A stretch of DNA of 16,924 nucleotides, taken from the NCBI GenBank assembly GCA_025210575.1, contig JAOARK010000186.1, forward strand, positions 1 through 16,924, written 5' to 3'. This document shows positions 1 to 7,227 of the stretch, one piece after another. The stretch comes from Schleiferiaceae bacterium. Its GTDB lineage: Bacteria > Bacteroidota > Bacteroidia > Flavobacteriales > Schleiferiaceae. Position 1 is the first letter of the stretch. Each line of letters opens with the position of its first letter. Both the position numbers and the translations under genes were made by a program. The notes beneath the pieces were generated by a model. The model ran no database searches. It was not told the DNA's origin and worked only from the letters and a program-made list of their open reading frames with translations.

Positions 1-1785
1 ACTGGGTAAGCTTACCAGTGGTGTTATGTATGGAAAGGTTGCACTCATTCTTAAAGCAGTTGAAAATGGTAAGTTTCCTGCCTGTTGCTTCTCAAAAAAT
101 CGCATGAACTCAATACCGTCTATTTCGTAACTCGGGTTACTTGAATAGGGGTTATAATTCCTAGCTAAAAAAGAACTAGGTTGGGGTGAAATTAACATTC
201 GCCTGCCCGCATTAATCACCATAGGCGATAAGATCATTAATGGCATCTTGCTTTCATATTCAAGCGCTCGATAATCTGCCAACCTTCTATAAAAAATGCT
301 ATCTGTAATTTCAAGTAATCTATATTCCCAAGCGAAACCCCTATCCATCTTGTATTTCTGATCACCGAATTTCACATTCTTAAGGGGAATAAAAAGATCA
401 TTTACAGCCAAGCTAAAACCTACGGCATTAAGCATATCCTTACCCATTCTGTCGTAGTAATCTCTACTTTGAATGTTTATTCTCTTACCCAATGCTTCTT
501 GATAAGCAAGCTCACGATAATAAGCGGCTCCAAGCATTCCTCCACTCGATCCTGTAATAACGAAAACATGATCCAACAAATTTCCACCTAAGGTACTGTC
601 TAATTTCTGAAGGGTAACCAAAGACCACAAAGTGGCACGCAATCCACCTCCACTACAATTTAATACCACCATTTTCGGAGGTTTCTCCTTAGGAAATTTT
701 GCCCTCCAGTTCTTTAACGCACCCAGCATCTGCAACTTATCATTCTCCATAATTATGGGATGAGTTAAACTATCTATGGTTGCTATGCTGTAATTAGCCT
801 TAGTTGAATAATCTAATCCGAACGCCTTATGAATGCGCATTAATGGCTCTGTACCAGAGAAATAGTTAATGGTGATAAAAAGACCTAGTGACAAGGTCAG
901 CGTCCAAGTTTTGAATCTTGAATATAGAGCACCAATAACCATGATATACAGCGTAAAGATCAAGACGATGCTTGCCCCAGCCGGAATCTGAAAAAAAGGA
1001 TTCAAAACAAAGAGACTCAAAATAATCATGAGCAGCATTACTGCGATAAAAAAGATTGCTGCGTTAAGGTGATGCTTTTGCAGAGTATCTAACTTTTGCT
1101 TTTCCGTATAATGTTGGTGCTGACGCGTTAATCGAATTCGATAAAAATTCTTCAGATACGTCTTTACCTTCTTATCGTCCACTTTACTTGTTTCTTCCAA
1201 ATGACGATCGGCATGAATAATGGCCTTCAGCGGTTTTTCGAGACCTTCTATCGCATCTAAATGAAGAGTTTTGTTGGTGCTGAAAAAGTAACCAAGTGAT
1301 ATTCCTATGGTAAGAACACTACCAAAATATAACCCGCAAACCGATAGAAAGATTTGAAAAAAGCTCTGACCTTCATCTTGTAAAGAATTAACAATAACAA
1401 TGGTGTAAAAAAGGTAGAAGGCAATTGGAATAATTGAATTGTTAATGGAAAAAGTATAGAGTGGCCTTGACAATGTGGCAAGAAAAGGAAATCGATAACT
1501 GTAAAAAATATAAGAACTTATATGAAAAGCCATTACAAACAACCCCAGCACAAGCCCCATAATTAAAAAGGCTGCTGGCGATACATAATGCATGTATTCT
1601 GGAGTTTGGAATAGATAGGGAATACCAATTCTAGTAAAGAATGCCCCGCCCACTGTTCCAAATAGAATAACCCAAAAAATAAGAAGCAATAAACTCCTGC
1701 GCAGATGCAATAAAAGAAGCCTTATGGGAAAAAACCCAAGCAGATTTTTAAGCGCATAAGTAGGTTTCTTTTTGTCTTTGGTCAT
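1..1785 (-). CDS. Membrane-anchored patatin-like phospholipase (partial, C-terminus beyond left edge)
   Basis: The minus frame from the ATG at 1785 stays open for 595 codons to the window edge. About seven hydrophobic segments lie in the N-terminal half (roughly residues 28-48, 72-95, 115-135, 143-168, 243-263, 270-287, 295-308), with a charged loop at about 175-240. The C-terminal half carries patatin signatures: an oxyanion-hole stretch NCSGGGLRA at residues 376-384 and a GSSGG nucleophile elbow with candidate catalytic Ser414. A patatin-typical segment, MSATFPYITP, lies close to the edge. The catalytic Asp (DGG/DGA motif) is expected further on and is not visible. Patatins are serine lipid acyl hydrolases; the substrate here is unknown. 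The start overlaps the stop of the upstream DinB-like gene as ATGA, which suggests translational coupling. Family assignment is confident; the membrane topology is inferred from hydrophobicity read by eye. Confidence 0.88.
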   Translation of the reverse strand, partial: MTKDKKKPTYALKNLLGFFPIRLLLLHLRRSLLLLIFWVILFGTVGGAFFTRIGIPYLFQTPEYMHYVSPAAFLIMGLVLGLFVMAFHISSYIFYSYRFPFLATLSRPLYTFSINNSIIPIAFYLFYTIVIVNSLQDEGQSFFQIFLSVCGLYFGSVLTIGISLGYFFSTNKTLHLDAIEGLEKPLKAIIHADRHLEETSKVDDKKVKTYLKNFYRIRLTRQHQHYTEKQKLDTLQKHHLNAAIFFIAVMLLMIILSLFVLNPFFQIPAGASIVLIFTLYIMVIGALYSRFKTWTLTLSLGLFITINYFSGTEPLMRIHKAFGLDYSTKANYSIATIDSLTHPIIMENDKLQMLGALKNWRAKFPKEKPPKMVVLNCSGGGLRATLWSLVTLQKLDSTLGGNLLDHVFVITGSSGGMLGAAYYRELAYQEALGKRINIQSRDYYDRMGKDMLNAVGFSLAVNDLFIPLKNVKFGDQKYKMDRGFAWEYRLLEITDSIFYRRLADYRALEYESKMPLMILSPMVINAGRRMLISPQPSSFLARNYNPYSSNPSYEIDGIEFMRFFEKQQAGNLPFSTALRMSATFPYITPLVSLPS

Positions 1786-2246
1786 TCTTTAATTATTCCG
1801 AATTGAATAAAATGGTGTCTTATGTGTTTATAATGAAGCTGAGCAGTTTGATCGGCATCAAGTCGTCCAAAATCTGGATGAACCGACCAATACTCGGCAT
1901 TTTCATCCATTTCTTTCTTTAATAAACGGAGCTGATCGAGAAATCTTTCTTTGACCTCTTTCAATTCTAAATGATCAGGTTCAGAAATCTTGTGATAGGA
2001 ATGAGGAATTTTGGCATTTCGAACAAGCGGTTTATCGCTCATTAAAAATCTCTGAAATGCTGGAACTTTTTCTTCTGGTGTTACGATCTCGAATTCTTGA
2101 TAACTCAAAGAAGTTTCAAACCCCGTAGTTACATGTTTTAGCATTTGAATCAAATGCATGGAACCCCATTCTGGTGACTCGTTTCCTTGTATAGAATTCA
2201 GAATTTCAGGTAGTTGGTTGTAAAGGGTTTCAAATTTAGAATTCAT
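1782..2246 (-). CDS. DinB-like / DUF1569 family protein
   Basis: A 154-residue soluble protein without signal peptide or membrane segment. It resembles DUF1569, a branch of the DinB/YfiT-like four-helix-bundle metalloproteins. Visible hallmarks are a His in the first helices (WGSMHLIQMLKH, His31), a HPDFG loop at residues 123-127, and a final helix HYKHIRHHFIQFG with His141 and His145 spaced as the HxxxH metal ligands of DinB folds. The biochemical function of DUF1569 is unknown; some DinB relatives are thiol transferases. The ATG at 2246 follows an 85-bp gap after the upstream membrane-protein gene. The stop overlaps the start of the patatin gene by 4 bp, so the two products may act together. 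The domain call is by motif recognition only. Confidence 0.75.
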   Translation of the reverse strand: MNSKFETLYNQLPEILNSIQGNESPEWGSMHLIQMLKHVTTGFETSLSYQEFEIVTPEEKVPAFQRFLMSDKPLVRNAKIPHSYHKISEPDHLELKEVKERFLDQLRLLKKEMDENAEYWSVHPDFGRLDADQTAQLHYKHIRHHFIQFGIIKE

Positions 2247-2270
2247 AGATCTGTTCTAGTGATTGTCTCT

Positions 2271-2278
2271 TAAAGGTA
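2271..2278 (-). promoter_or_regulatory. Possible -7 promoter box before the DinB-like gene
   Basis: Read on the minus strand, this is TACCTTTA, matching seven of eight positions of the Bacteroidota -7 consensus TAnnTTTG. It lies about 25 bp before the ATG at 2246. No convincing TTG -33 element stands at the usual distance, so this is a weak candidate. The DinB-like and patatin genes could equally be read from upstream. Confidence 0.25.
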
Positions 2279-2331
2279 TAAAATCAAATTCACTATAAAC
2301 AGTAGTGTTTAAATGAAAATAAAACTTTTTG

Positions 2332-3111
2332 CTAACGCTTTTCTTTTGCCTTCCGTTTAGTAACTATCATTACATCTAATATCAAATAAATCAAGGCTAT
2401 AATGATTACCACTACAGGGATGATCACTCCTTCAATTCCCTTTGCTTCTTTGATAAGAATAAAGCAGACCGAAAGTAATACTAGGGCAAATACATACTTT
2501 AGAATTCTTCCAAGTGTATTCTTAAGACTCCATTCTTTCTCAGGGGGTGGCATTTGAAATGGAATGTCCTTTTTTACTTGAGATAGCTGTTCTAAAAAAG
2601 TGAGCGTATTTCTTTGATTCCAACCAAAAGAATGCAAAGAAGGACGTGGTGAGCCTGGATTAACAACGCTGTTTATAAATAGCCTTCCTTTTTGTTTAAC
2701 GAACGTAATTCGTTCTCCTGAACTTGCAGTAAAGTCACTTTCTCTTTCAGCAACAGCTAAACCCGATTCGTTCAATACTATTCTCCAACTTAAAAGCTTT
2801 GATGTTCTTTTTAATGCGCTATTAAATTCATCGTTTGAATATTCAGCTAAAAACTCCTTAAACCTCAATTTACGAACTTGCCAAACAACTGAAAGCGTAC
2901 ACATTCCTCCCCATACTATTAACATCATCCACAAATCTTCTGAAGGAACTACACCTTCGTATACATTGGCACTGATTTCTATCAAACCTTTGAAGAAGAG
3001 AAATGCGATAAACCCAAGAAAGAAGCAGATAAAATAATGCGTGATCCATTCACCTCTTTTTAGCTTTAGCCTGAAGCCAGATTTTGTTTCTATAATGAAA
3101 GGTGAATGCAT
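2332..3111 (-). CDS. Unrecognised membrane protein with four predicted TM helices
   Basis: I do not recognise this family with confidence. From the ATG at 3111 it encodes 259 residues. Two hydrophobic helices lie near the N-terminus (about residues 24-47 and 60-79). A soluble domain of roughly 120 residues follows, including the motif NPGSPRPSLHSFGWNQRN. Two more helices (about 202-222 and 227-249) precede a Lys/Arg-rich tail, which suggests a cytoplasmic C-terminus. The central domain is vaguely like the PH-like YcxB-type domains of small membrane proteins, but this is a guess. The frame also offers a TTG start at 3132, seven codons earlier; I prefer the ATG because the TTG lies just 7 bp from the terminator T-tract. 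The gene stands between the lpd terminator and the DinB-like gene. Confidence 0.7.
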   Translation of the reverse strand: MHSPFIIETKSGFRLKLKRGEWITHYFICFFLGFIAFLFFKGLIEISANVYEGVVPSEDLWMMLIVWGGMCTLSVVWQVRKLRFKEFLAEYSNDEFNSALKRTSKLLSWRIVLNESGLAVAERESDFTASSGERITFVKQKGRLFINSVVNPGSPRPSLHSFGWNQRNTLTFLEQLSQVKKDIPFQMPPPEKEWSLKNTLGRILKYVFALVLLSVCFILIKEAKGIEGVIIPVVVIIIALIYLILDVMIVTKRKAKEKR

Positions 3112-3135
3112 ATTAAAATTTTGCGCATTCAAGAA

Positions 3136-3167
3136 AACAAAAAAACCACCTTAAATAAGGTGGTTTT
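3136..3167 (-). terminator. Rho-independent terminator of the dihydrolipoyl dehydrogenase gene
   Basis: Perfect complementary arms at 3142-3153 and 3156-3167 (AAAACCACCTTA on the plus strand and its reverse complement) form an 11-12 bp stem with a 2-4 nt loop. Read on the minus strand, the hairpin is followed by a T-rich run with one G and one C. It starts 23 bp after the lpd stop codon, so it should end that transcript. It leaves little room for a separate promoter for the membrane-protein gene at 3111, which may depend on read-through. Confidence 0.85.
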
Positions 3168-3189
3168 CATAAATATAATTCATCACTTT

Positions 3190-4563
3190 CTACAAGTGAA
3201 TCACTTCATCGTATGCAGCTGCGGTTGCTTCCATCACTGCTTCACTTAAGGTTGGGTGAGGATGCACAGCTTTTAAAATCTCATGACCTGTAGTCTCTAA
3301 TTTACGTGCTACAACAGCTTCAGCAATCATCTCAGTCACATTGCTTCCAATCATGTGACAACCTAACATTTCACCATATTTTGCATCATAGATCACTTTT
3401 ACAAAACCATCTTTATGACCTGCTGCAGATGCTTTACCTGAAGCCGAGAATGGGAACTTACCCACTTTTACTTCGTAACCTGCTTCTTTTGCAGCTGCTT
3501 CGGTATACCCTACTGAAGCTACCTCAGGGAAGCAGTAAGTACATCCAGGAATGTTATTATAGTCAATAGGCTCAACATGCTGACCCGCAATTTTCTCAAC
3601 ACACAAAATACCTTCAGCGGAAGCTACGTGCGCCAATGCCTGACCTGGAACAATGTCTCCAATGGCATAGTAACCAGGAACATTTGTTTGGTAATAATCA
3701 TTCACCAACACTCTTCCTTTATCTGTAGCGATACCTACATCCTCTAAACCAATACCTTCAATATTAGGAGTAATACCAACTGCAGATAGAACAATGTCAG
3801 CTTCAATTACTTCTTCTCCTTTCTTGGTTTTCACATTCACCTTGCAACCTGTTCCGCTCGTATCAACAGAAGTCACCTCAGCGTTAGTCTTGATTCCAAT
3901 CTTGGCTTTCTTAAAGCTTCTTTCTAATTGCTTAGAAACTTCAACATCTTCTACAGGAACAATGTTTGGCATATACTCAACTATAGTCACTTCGGTACCC
4001 ATTGTTGCGTAGAAATAGGCAAACTCAACGCCAATTGCACCAGAACCAACAACTACCATTTTCTTAGGCTGTTTCTTTAGAGTCATTGCCTCACGGTAAC
4101 CTATTATTTTCTTTCCGTCTTGTGGAAGATTAGGTAACTCTCTTGAGCGTGCACCTGTAGCAATAATGATGTGCTCAGCAGAATACTCCTTGCCATCAAC
4201 ATCCACTTTTTTGCCAGGCTTTACTTTTCCATAACCTTCTAAAACGGTGATTTTATTTTTCTTCATCAAGAAAGCAACACCATTGCTCATTCCATCCGCT
4301 ACGCCACGGCTTCTTTTTACAACAGCGTCAAAATCCTTATCAAAATCCTTTACAGTAATTCCATAATCGCTAGCATGATTTATATAATCAAAAACTTGCG
4401 CACTTTTTAAAAGTGCTTTTGTTGGAATACAACCCCAGTTTAGACAAACTCCACCTAAGTTTTCTTTTTCTACAACAGCAGTTTTAAAACCTAACTGCGA
4501 AGCTCTAATGGCCGTTACATAACCACCTGGACCACTTCCTACAACTATTACATCAAAATCCAT
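3190..4563 (-). CDS. lpdA: Dihydrolipoyl dehydrogenase (E3)
   Basis: A 457-residue FAD-dependent disulfide oxidoreductase of normal E3 length. It reoxidises dihydrolipoamide in 2-oxoacid dehydrogenase complexes (and in glycine cleavage), passing electrons to NAD+. Visible features are the N-terminal FAD Rossmann motif VVGSGPGGY (residues 7-15), the redox-active disulfide in GGVCLNWGCIPTK (Cys40 and Cys45), and a central NAD-binding motif VVGSGAIGVEFA. A second FAD motif, YYAIGDI, follows. The C-terminal HPHPTLSE carries the catalytic His436 and Glu441 pair. No other 2-oxoacid dehydrogenase subunit gene lies within the window, so which complex it serves cannot be told. The gene stands alone between a divergent ChaN-like gene and a downstream terminator, so it is probably monocistronic. 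Confidence 0.97.
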   Translation of the reverse strand: MDFDVIVVGSGPGGYVTAIRASQLGFKTAVVEKENLGGVCLNWGCIPTKALLKSAQVFDYINHASDYGITVKDFDKDFDAVVKRSRGVADGMSNGVAFLMKKNKITVLEGYGKVKPGKKVDVDGKEYSAEHIIIATGARSRELPNLPQDGKKIIGYREAMTLKKQPKKMVVVGSGAIGVEFAYFYATMGTEVTIVEYMPNIVPVEDVEVSKQLERSFKKAKIGIKTNAEVTSVDTSGTGCKVNVKTKKGEEVIEADIVLSAVGITPNIEGIGLEDVGIATDKGRVLVNDYYQTNVPGYYAIGDIVPGQALAHVASAEGILCVEKIAGQHVEPIDYNNIPGCTYCFPEVASVGYTEAAAKEAGYEVKVGKFPFSASGKASAAGHKDGFVKVIYDAKYGEMLGCHMIGSNVTEMIAEAVVARKLETTGHEILKAVHPHPTLSEAVMEATAAAYDEVIHL

Positions 4564-4593
4564 AACGAATCTGTTTTGTTATTCTTAATTGTC

Positions 4594-4611
4594 ATTGCTT
4601 ATTGAAGCAAT
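4594..4611. promoter_or_regulatory. Short dyad between lpdA and the ChaN-like gene
   Basis: Perfect 7-bp inverted repeat, ATTGCTT and AAGCAAT, with the 4-bp spacer ATTG. It lies 31 bp before the lpdA start codon in the 140-bp divergent intergenic region. It could be an operator or a small leader hairpin for lpdA. A dyad this short can arise by chance. Confidence 0.25.
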
Positions 4612-4662
4612 TTGCGCCTGCGAATTTAGTGCATAAGCAGAGAACTCAATCATCCTAGCCTT

Positions 4663-4670
4663 TATTTTCG
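4663..4670 (+). promoter_or_regulatory. Possible -7 promoter box before the ChaN-like gene
   Basis: TATTTTCG matches seven of eight positions of the Bacteroidota -7 consensus TAnnTTTG and lies 33 bp before the ATG at 4704. No clear TTG -33 element is seen upstream, so the call rests on one box and its position. Confidence 0.3.
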
Positions 4671-4703
4671 CACAGACGATTTTACATCTAAATATCTAAA
4701 AAC

Positions 4704-5564
4704 ATGAGCATAAAAAAACACGTCCTTTTCGCATTAGCACTGATATTTATTAATCACACAAATGGACAAGATCTTTCTGCCTATCAAATTTTTAACGCTA
4801 AAGGAAAGAAAGTAAGCTTCAAGAAAATGCTCAAGGAATTAGGTTCTGCAGATGTTCTCATGTTTGGTGAATTACATGACAATCCTATTGCGCATTGGAT
4901 GCAACTTGAAACCACAGTGGCTTTACATAAAACCAATTCGTTAACCTTAGGAGCAGAAATGTTTGAGACTGATAATCAAGAGGCTCTAAATAACTATTTG
5001 ACAGGTAACATTAATCAGCAAGGTTTGGATACTACGGCAAGACTATGGCGTAATTATAAAACAGACTACAAGCCTTTGGTTGAATTTGCCAAAGAAAACA
5101 GCATCCCATTTATTGCTACAAATATACCAAGACGTTATGCAAGTATGGTATATCGAGGTGGTTTTGAAGCGCTCGACACGCTTTCTGACTCAGAAAAAAA
5201 ATGGATTGCTCCTCTACCCATTTTATACGATGCCGAGGTAGCATTCTACAAGAATATTCTTAAGATGAGTCATGGACATGGAGGAGAAAATCTACCAAAA
5301 GCTCAAGCCATAAAAGATGCTACAATGGCGCATAACATTCTTAAACATTGGAATCCAAAACGCCTCTTTGTCCATTATCAAGGTAGCTACCATAGTGATA
5401 ACCACGAAGGTATCTTATGGTACTTACACCAATTGAAACCCGACTTAAATTACATGAGTATTACCACAAAGCTGCAAGAGAATGTTTCTAAATTGGAGGA
5501 TGAACATAAGGGAACGGCAGACTTTATCATTGTGGTAGATAAAGACATGACCAAAACGTATTAA
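4704..5564 (+). CDS. ChaN-like haem-binding-fold protein, secreted
   Basis: A 286-residue protein of the ChaN/Cofac_haem_bdg family (PF04187). In Campylobacter and E. coli this family is linked to haem binding and iron uptake, but its reaction is not settled. The N-terminus (about residues 1-21) is a signal peptide with a hydrophobic core, ending near NGQ. There is no lipobox cysteine, unlike ChaN lipoproteins, so a soluble periplasmic or exported protein is inferred. Family motifs are GELHDN at residues 55-60, with His58 and His64 as candidate haem or metal ligands, the AEMFE segment, a Trp/Tyr-rich WRNYKTDYKPLVEFA stretch, and QAIKDATMAHNI near residue 200. It is transcribed alone and converges on the DUF218 gene with a 5-bp gap. 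Confidence 0.85.
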   Translation: MSIKKHVLFALALIFINHTNGQDLSAYQIFNAKGKKVSFKKMLKELGSADVLMFGELHDNPIAHWMQLETTVALHKTNSLTLGAEMFETDNQEALNNYLTGNINQQGLDTTARLWRNYKTDYKPLVEFAKENSIPFIATNIPRRYASMVYRGGFEALDTLSDSEKKWIAPLPILYDAEVAFYKNILKMSHGHGGENLPKAQAIKDATMAHNILKHWNPKRLFVHYQGSYHSDNHEGILWYLHQLKPDLNYMSITTKLQENVSKLEDEHKGTADFIIVVDKDMTKTY

Positions 5565-5569
5565 GTTAT

Positions 5570-6157
5570 TCAAATAGTAAAATAAGCATACACCAAAAAT
5601 GTTGCTTCCGACAACGCGAATTGAATACGTGAGTTGAGTGACCTGTACATGCTAGTTGGTGTACCTGACGGATTAGTATTTATTTTCAGTCTTTCTGAAT
5701 AAAACATGGCTCTCTTCATGTGTAAAGGATCAGAAACTATTACCGCGTTTTTCAAGTAATGCTCAGACATTACTTGTTTCGCATAAAACAAATTTTCAAA
5801 AGTATTGGTGGAAAAGTCCTCAGTTAAAATAGATTTAATGGCGACCCCTTTAGATAAAGCATAATTTTTGGCAACTTCACTTTCTGGGGTTGAGTTACCA
5901 CAATATTTAACACCACCAGTGAACACAATTTTCTTTATCGAACCATCTTGATACAACTGTATAGCATGGTTTACACGTTCCCTGAATACTGGAGAAAGAC
6001 TATCTTCAAAAACACCTGCACCTAAGACAATAGCAACATCGGCACTTTGCGAATTTTGACTTGACTGAAATGTCCAAACTTGGACAAAGCTTACTGCAAA
6101 TAAAATGAAGCTGAAGAAAATCACAGCTCTATAGCTGTAGTACAGATATTTGATCAA
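5570..6157 (-). CDS. DUF218 / YdcF-SanA-like membrane protein
   Basis: A 195-residue protein with one N-terminal membrane helix (about residues 11-30) followed by a DUF218 domain, probably on the periplasmic side. DUF218 motifs are VLGAGV at residues 44-49, the FTGG turn at 79-82, a Glu-rich helix start (PESEVA, 91-96), the TNTFEN segment around 118-122, and SDPLHMKRA at 142-150. Relatives include E. coli SanA, YdcF and ElyC, associated with envelope integrity and vancomycin or SDS sensitivity; no reaction is firmly established. The start lies 11 bp after the ridA stop, so the two genes probably share a transcript from the ridA promoter. Confidence 0.85.
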   Translation of the reverse strand: MIKYLYYSYRAVIFFSFILFAVSFVQVWTFQSSQNSQSADVAIVLGAGVFEDSLSPVFRERVNHAIQLYQDGSIKKIVFTGGVKYCGNSTPESEVAKNYALSKGVAIKSILTEDFSTNTFENLFYAKQVMSEHYLKNAVIVSDPLHMKRAMFYSERLKINTNPSGTPTSMYRSLNSRIQFALSEATFLVYAYFTI

Positions 6158-6168
6158 ATCTCAATATT

Positions 6169-6546
6169 CTACTTTATAGCTATACATGATATTTCAACTC
6201 GCACATCTTTTGGCAATTGAGAAACCTCAACTGTTTCTCTTGCTGGCGGATCGGATTTAAAAACTTCTGCATAGATAGAATTGACTTCAGTGAAGTCATT
6301 CATACTTTTCAAGAAAATACTGCACTTCACCACATTTTTCCAATGCATATCTGCAGCAGATAGGACTGCCTCTAAATTGGCCATAACCTGACGTGTTTCA
6401 ATCTCAAGATTGTAGTTCTTTAGTTCTCCATTCTTTGGGTTGATCGCAATCTGACCAGATACATAAAGTGTGTTTCCAGCAAGTACAGCTTGACTATAAG
6501 GACCAATTGGTGCAGGAGCGTTAGGCGTTTCGATGATTTTTTTCAT
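6169..6546 (-). CDS. ridA: RidA family enamine/imine deaminase
   Basis: A cytosolic RidA (YjgF/YER057c/UK114) protein of 125 residues from the ATG at 6546, the usual length. RidA hydrolyses reactive enamine/imine intermediates such as 2-aminoacrylate released by PLP enzymes and usually forms a trimer. Evidence is the N-terminal APIGPYSQAV, the SGQI strand, and the C-terminal PPARETVEVSQLPKDVRVEI, which contains the carboxylate-binding Arg (Arg103) and a conserved Glu (Glu118). The frame continues upstream to an ATG at 6570. That start would add eight non-family residues and would lie at or before the predicted transcription start, so 6546 is preferred. It is divergent from the amidotransferase gene and followed by the DUF218 gene. 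Confidence 0.93.
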   Translation of the reverse strand: MKKIIETPNAPAPIGPYSQAVLAGNTLYVSGQIAINPKNGELKNYNLEIETRQVMANLEAVLSAADMHWKNVVKCSIFLKSMNDFTEVNSIYAEVFKSDPPARETVEVSQLPKDVRVEISCIAIK

Positions 6547-6558
6547 TTGAACTGGGTT

Positions 6559-6579
6559 ATTTGAAAACATTCAAATTTA
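6559..6579 (-). promoter_or_regulatory. ridA promoter -7 box overlapped by an 18-bp dyad
   Basis: On the minus strand TAAATTTG (6579 to 6572) matches the Bacteroidota -7 consensus TAnnTTTG at all positions, about 26 bp before the ridA ATG at 6546. No clear TTG -33 element is found. A perfect 7-bp inverted repeat, ATTTGAA and TTCAAAT with spacer AACA, spans 6559-6576. It overlaps the box and the expected start of transcription, as an operator might. Confidence 0.45.
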
Positions 6580-6660
6580 GAAATTCAGTAGATGATGAAG
6601 AGGAAATACACAAGGAATATGTTCATGTAAATGTTAATTTCACCGCTTCTTTATTAAGCG

Positions 6661-7227
6661 ATGAATGTACTGATTCTAGACAATTACGACTCTTTCACCT
6701 ACAACCTCTTCCACTATTTCAAAGGATTCGTTTCAAGAGTATCTGTCTTTAGAAATGATGAAATCTCTATAGCCGAAATAGAAAAATACTCTCATATTGT
6801 TATATCTCCTGGGCCGGGTCTACCCAAAGATGCTGGGGTATTGATGGATGCATTAAGTCAATATTCAGAATCAAAAAAAATATTAGGAGTTTGTCTTGGT
6901 ATGCAAGCTATAGCAGAACACTTTGGTGGTGAATTGTACAATCAAGAAATAGTAAAACACGGTCTACAAGAAGAAATAGAAATTACAGAAAACAGGAATG
7001 GATTGTTCAAAGGAATAGCTAATACCACACACGTAGGACTCTATCATAGTTGGGCTGTTAACCCCAATAATCTACCAAGTTGTTTTAACATCACCGCCAA
7101 AGGAAAAACTGGAGTAACCATGGCCATAGAACACAAAACGCTGCCTATTTCTGGAGTACAATTCCATCCAGAATCAATAATGACAACAGAAGGAAAAACT
7201 ATGATAAAAAACTGGCTCGAAGCTTAG
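6661..7227 (+). CDS. pabA: Aminodeoxychorismate/anthranilate synthase, glutamine amidotransferase subunit
   Basis: A 188-residue class I glutamine amidotransferase, the normal length for PabA or TrpG. It releases ammonia from glutamine for a chorismate-converting partner (PabB for folate, TrpE for tryptophan). The N-terminus MNVLILDNYDSFTYNL is diagnostic of the family. The oxyanion loop SPGPGLP is at residues 49-55, the nucleophile Cys78 is in GVCLGMQ, and His169 and Glu171 in QFHPES complete the triad. No pabB, trpE or other trp gene lies nearby, so PabA and TrpG cannot be told apart; many Bacteroidota have a stand-alone copy, and I lean to PabA. It is divergent from ridA. Its TAG stop overlaps the lptD stop on the other strand. 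Confidence 0.88.
   Translation: MNVLILDNYDSFTYNLFHYFKGFVSRVSVFRNDEISIAEIEKYSHIVISPGPGLPKDAGVLMDALSQYSESKKILGVCLGMQAIAEHFGGELYNQEIVKHGLQEEIEITENRNGLFKGIANTTHVGLYHSWAVNPNNLPSCFNITAKGKTGVTMAIEHKTLPISGVQFHPESIMTTEGKTMIKNWLEA

Noticed and set aside
3306..4012. Two plus-strand frames inside lpdA
   Set aside because: Both lie antisense to a fully conserved dihydrolipoyl dehydrogenase and have low-complexity Leu- or Ser/Val-rich products typical of shadow frames.
6546..6570. Longer RidA start at 6570
   Set aside because: It adds eight residues not seen in the family and would place the start codon at or before the predicted transcription start.
6561..6752. Plus-strand 63-codon frame beginning just upstream of pabA
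   Set aside because: It overlaps the pabA start in another frame, and its product is a meaningless out-of-frame read of pabA. It also covers the ridA promoter.
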